Assembly (NCBI GenBank): GCA_018712905.1
Contig: DVGD01000085.1
Coordinates: 1 to 5,292 of the forward strand
DNA from: Candidatus Avoscillospira stercoripullorum
GTDB taxonomy: Bacteria > Bacillota > Clostridia > Oscillospirales > Oscillospiraceae
Direction of reading: 5' to 3'
Length of the DNA: 5,292 nt
Position 1 is the first letter of the stretch, and each line of letters starts with the position of its first letter. A program made the position numbers and the translations under genes. The notes beneath the pieces were generated by a model. The model had not been told where the DNA came from. It was given only the letters and a program-made list of their open reading frames with translations, and searched no databases. This document shows positions 5,114 through 5,292 of this stretch, in pieces.

Positions 5114-5292
5114 GGGGCAAATTCCCGCAAAAATGTCTCCCGGTCGTAGAGAAGATTGATAGCCTCCAGCATGGCGTTGGCGCTCATGCGGGCGGGGAGC
5201 CCCAACCGCTTTAAAAGCGCCAGCCGCTTTTCCCGGCTGTCCGGCCGCCCCGAAAATCCCAGCTCAAATAAATCGGTCTTGGTGATGGGCGC
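5110..5292 (-). CDS. rnmV: Ribonuclease M5, C-terminal part (window-edge partial)
   Basis: Only the last 60 residues are inside the window; the 5' part, including the catalytic TOPRIM domain, lies beyond it. What is visible matches the C-terminal region (DUF4093) of RNase M5: PITKTDLFELGFSGRPDSRE (residues 2-21 of the fragment), then KRLGLPARMSANAMLEAINL (28-47), corresponding to the family's ITxxDLxxxGLxGxxxS ... LGIxYxNAKQxLxxLN pattern. RNase M5 matures the 5S rRNA precursor, acting with ribosomal protein L18. The frame ends in FLREFAP followed by TAG at 5110-5112, and that stop is part of repeat copy D. The end may therefore have been reset by insertion of the repeat. The recognition rests on a short stretch, so it is good but not absolute. 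Confidence 0.8.
   Translation of the reverse strand, partial: APITKTDLFELGFSGRPDSREKRLALLKRLGLPARMSANAMLEAINLLYDRETFLREFAP

Noticed and set aside
5011..5214. Small plus-strand frame containing VGVDLRSTRG, and the similar peptide in a minus-strand frame at 1663-2088
   Set aside because: Both are translations of the palindromic repeats rather than genes; such peptides are a likely source of false hypothetical proteins.

Overview
The window looks like chromosome of a GC-rich, Gram-positive clostridial bacterium. An Oscillospiraceae-type gut anaerobe is my best guess. The reasons are the gene set (TrmK and RNase M5 are typical of Bacillota), the strong purine-rich ribosome binding sites, the high GC content of the coding DNA, and short palindromic intergenic repeats of a kind I associate with that group. 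The taxonomy is inference from style and content, not from a marker gene.

All supported genes lie on the minus strand, so transcription runs from high to low coordinates. In that order: the 3' end of a ribonuclease M5 gene (rnmV, 5110-5292, cut by the window edge); a pair of palindromic repeats (4978-5113); a complete ABC-F ATPase gene (3061-4947); a near-consensus sigma-A promoter (3023-3051); an Mrp/NBP35-type iron-sulfur P-loop ATPase (2166-2987); a small CxxC protein of the DUF1858 type (1889-2122); a second pair of palindromic repeats (1721-1875); a strong intrinsic terminator (1681-1709) only ten bases before the ribosome binding site of the next gene; trmK, a tRNA adenine-N1 methyltransferase (954-1658); and a Nif3/YqfO-family metal-binding protein (188-976) whose start overlaps the end of trmK. 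The last 187 bases hold no supported gene but contain a long imperfect palindrome (28-75).

Functionally this is housekeeping: RNA maturation and modification (RNase M5, TrmK), ribosome-associated ABC-F activity, and iron-sulfur cluster handling (Mrp with a cysteine-containing small partner). The trmK-nif3 pair is a widely conserved neighbourhood in Bacillota. I found no CRISPR array, tRNA, rRNA, transposase or phage gene, and no convincing new multi-gene system. The most interesting signals are non-coding: the modular palindromic repeats, one of which supplies the stop codon of rnmV; the terminator placed like an attenuator in front of trmK; and the large palindrome beyond nif3. Several long open frames on the plus strand are antisense shadows caused by GC-rich codon use and are not annotated.
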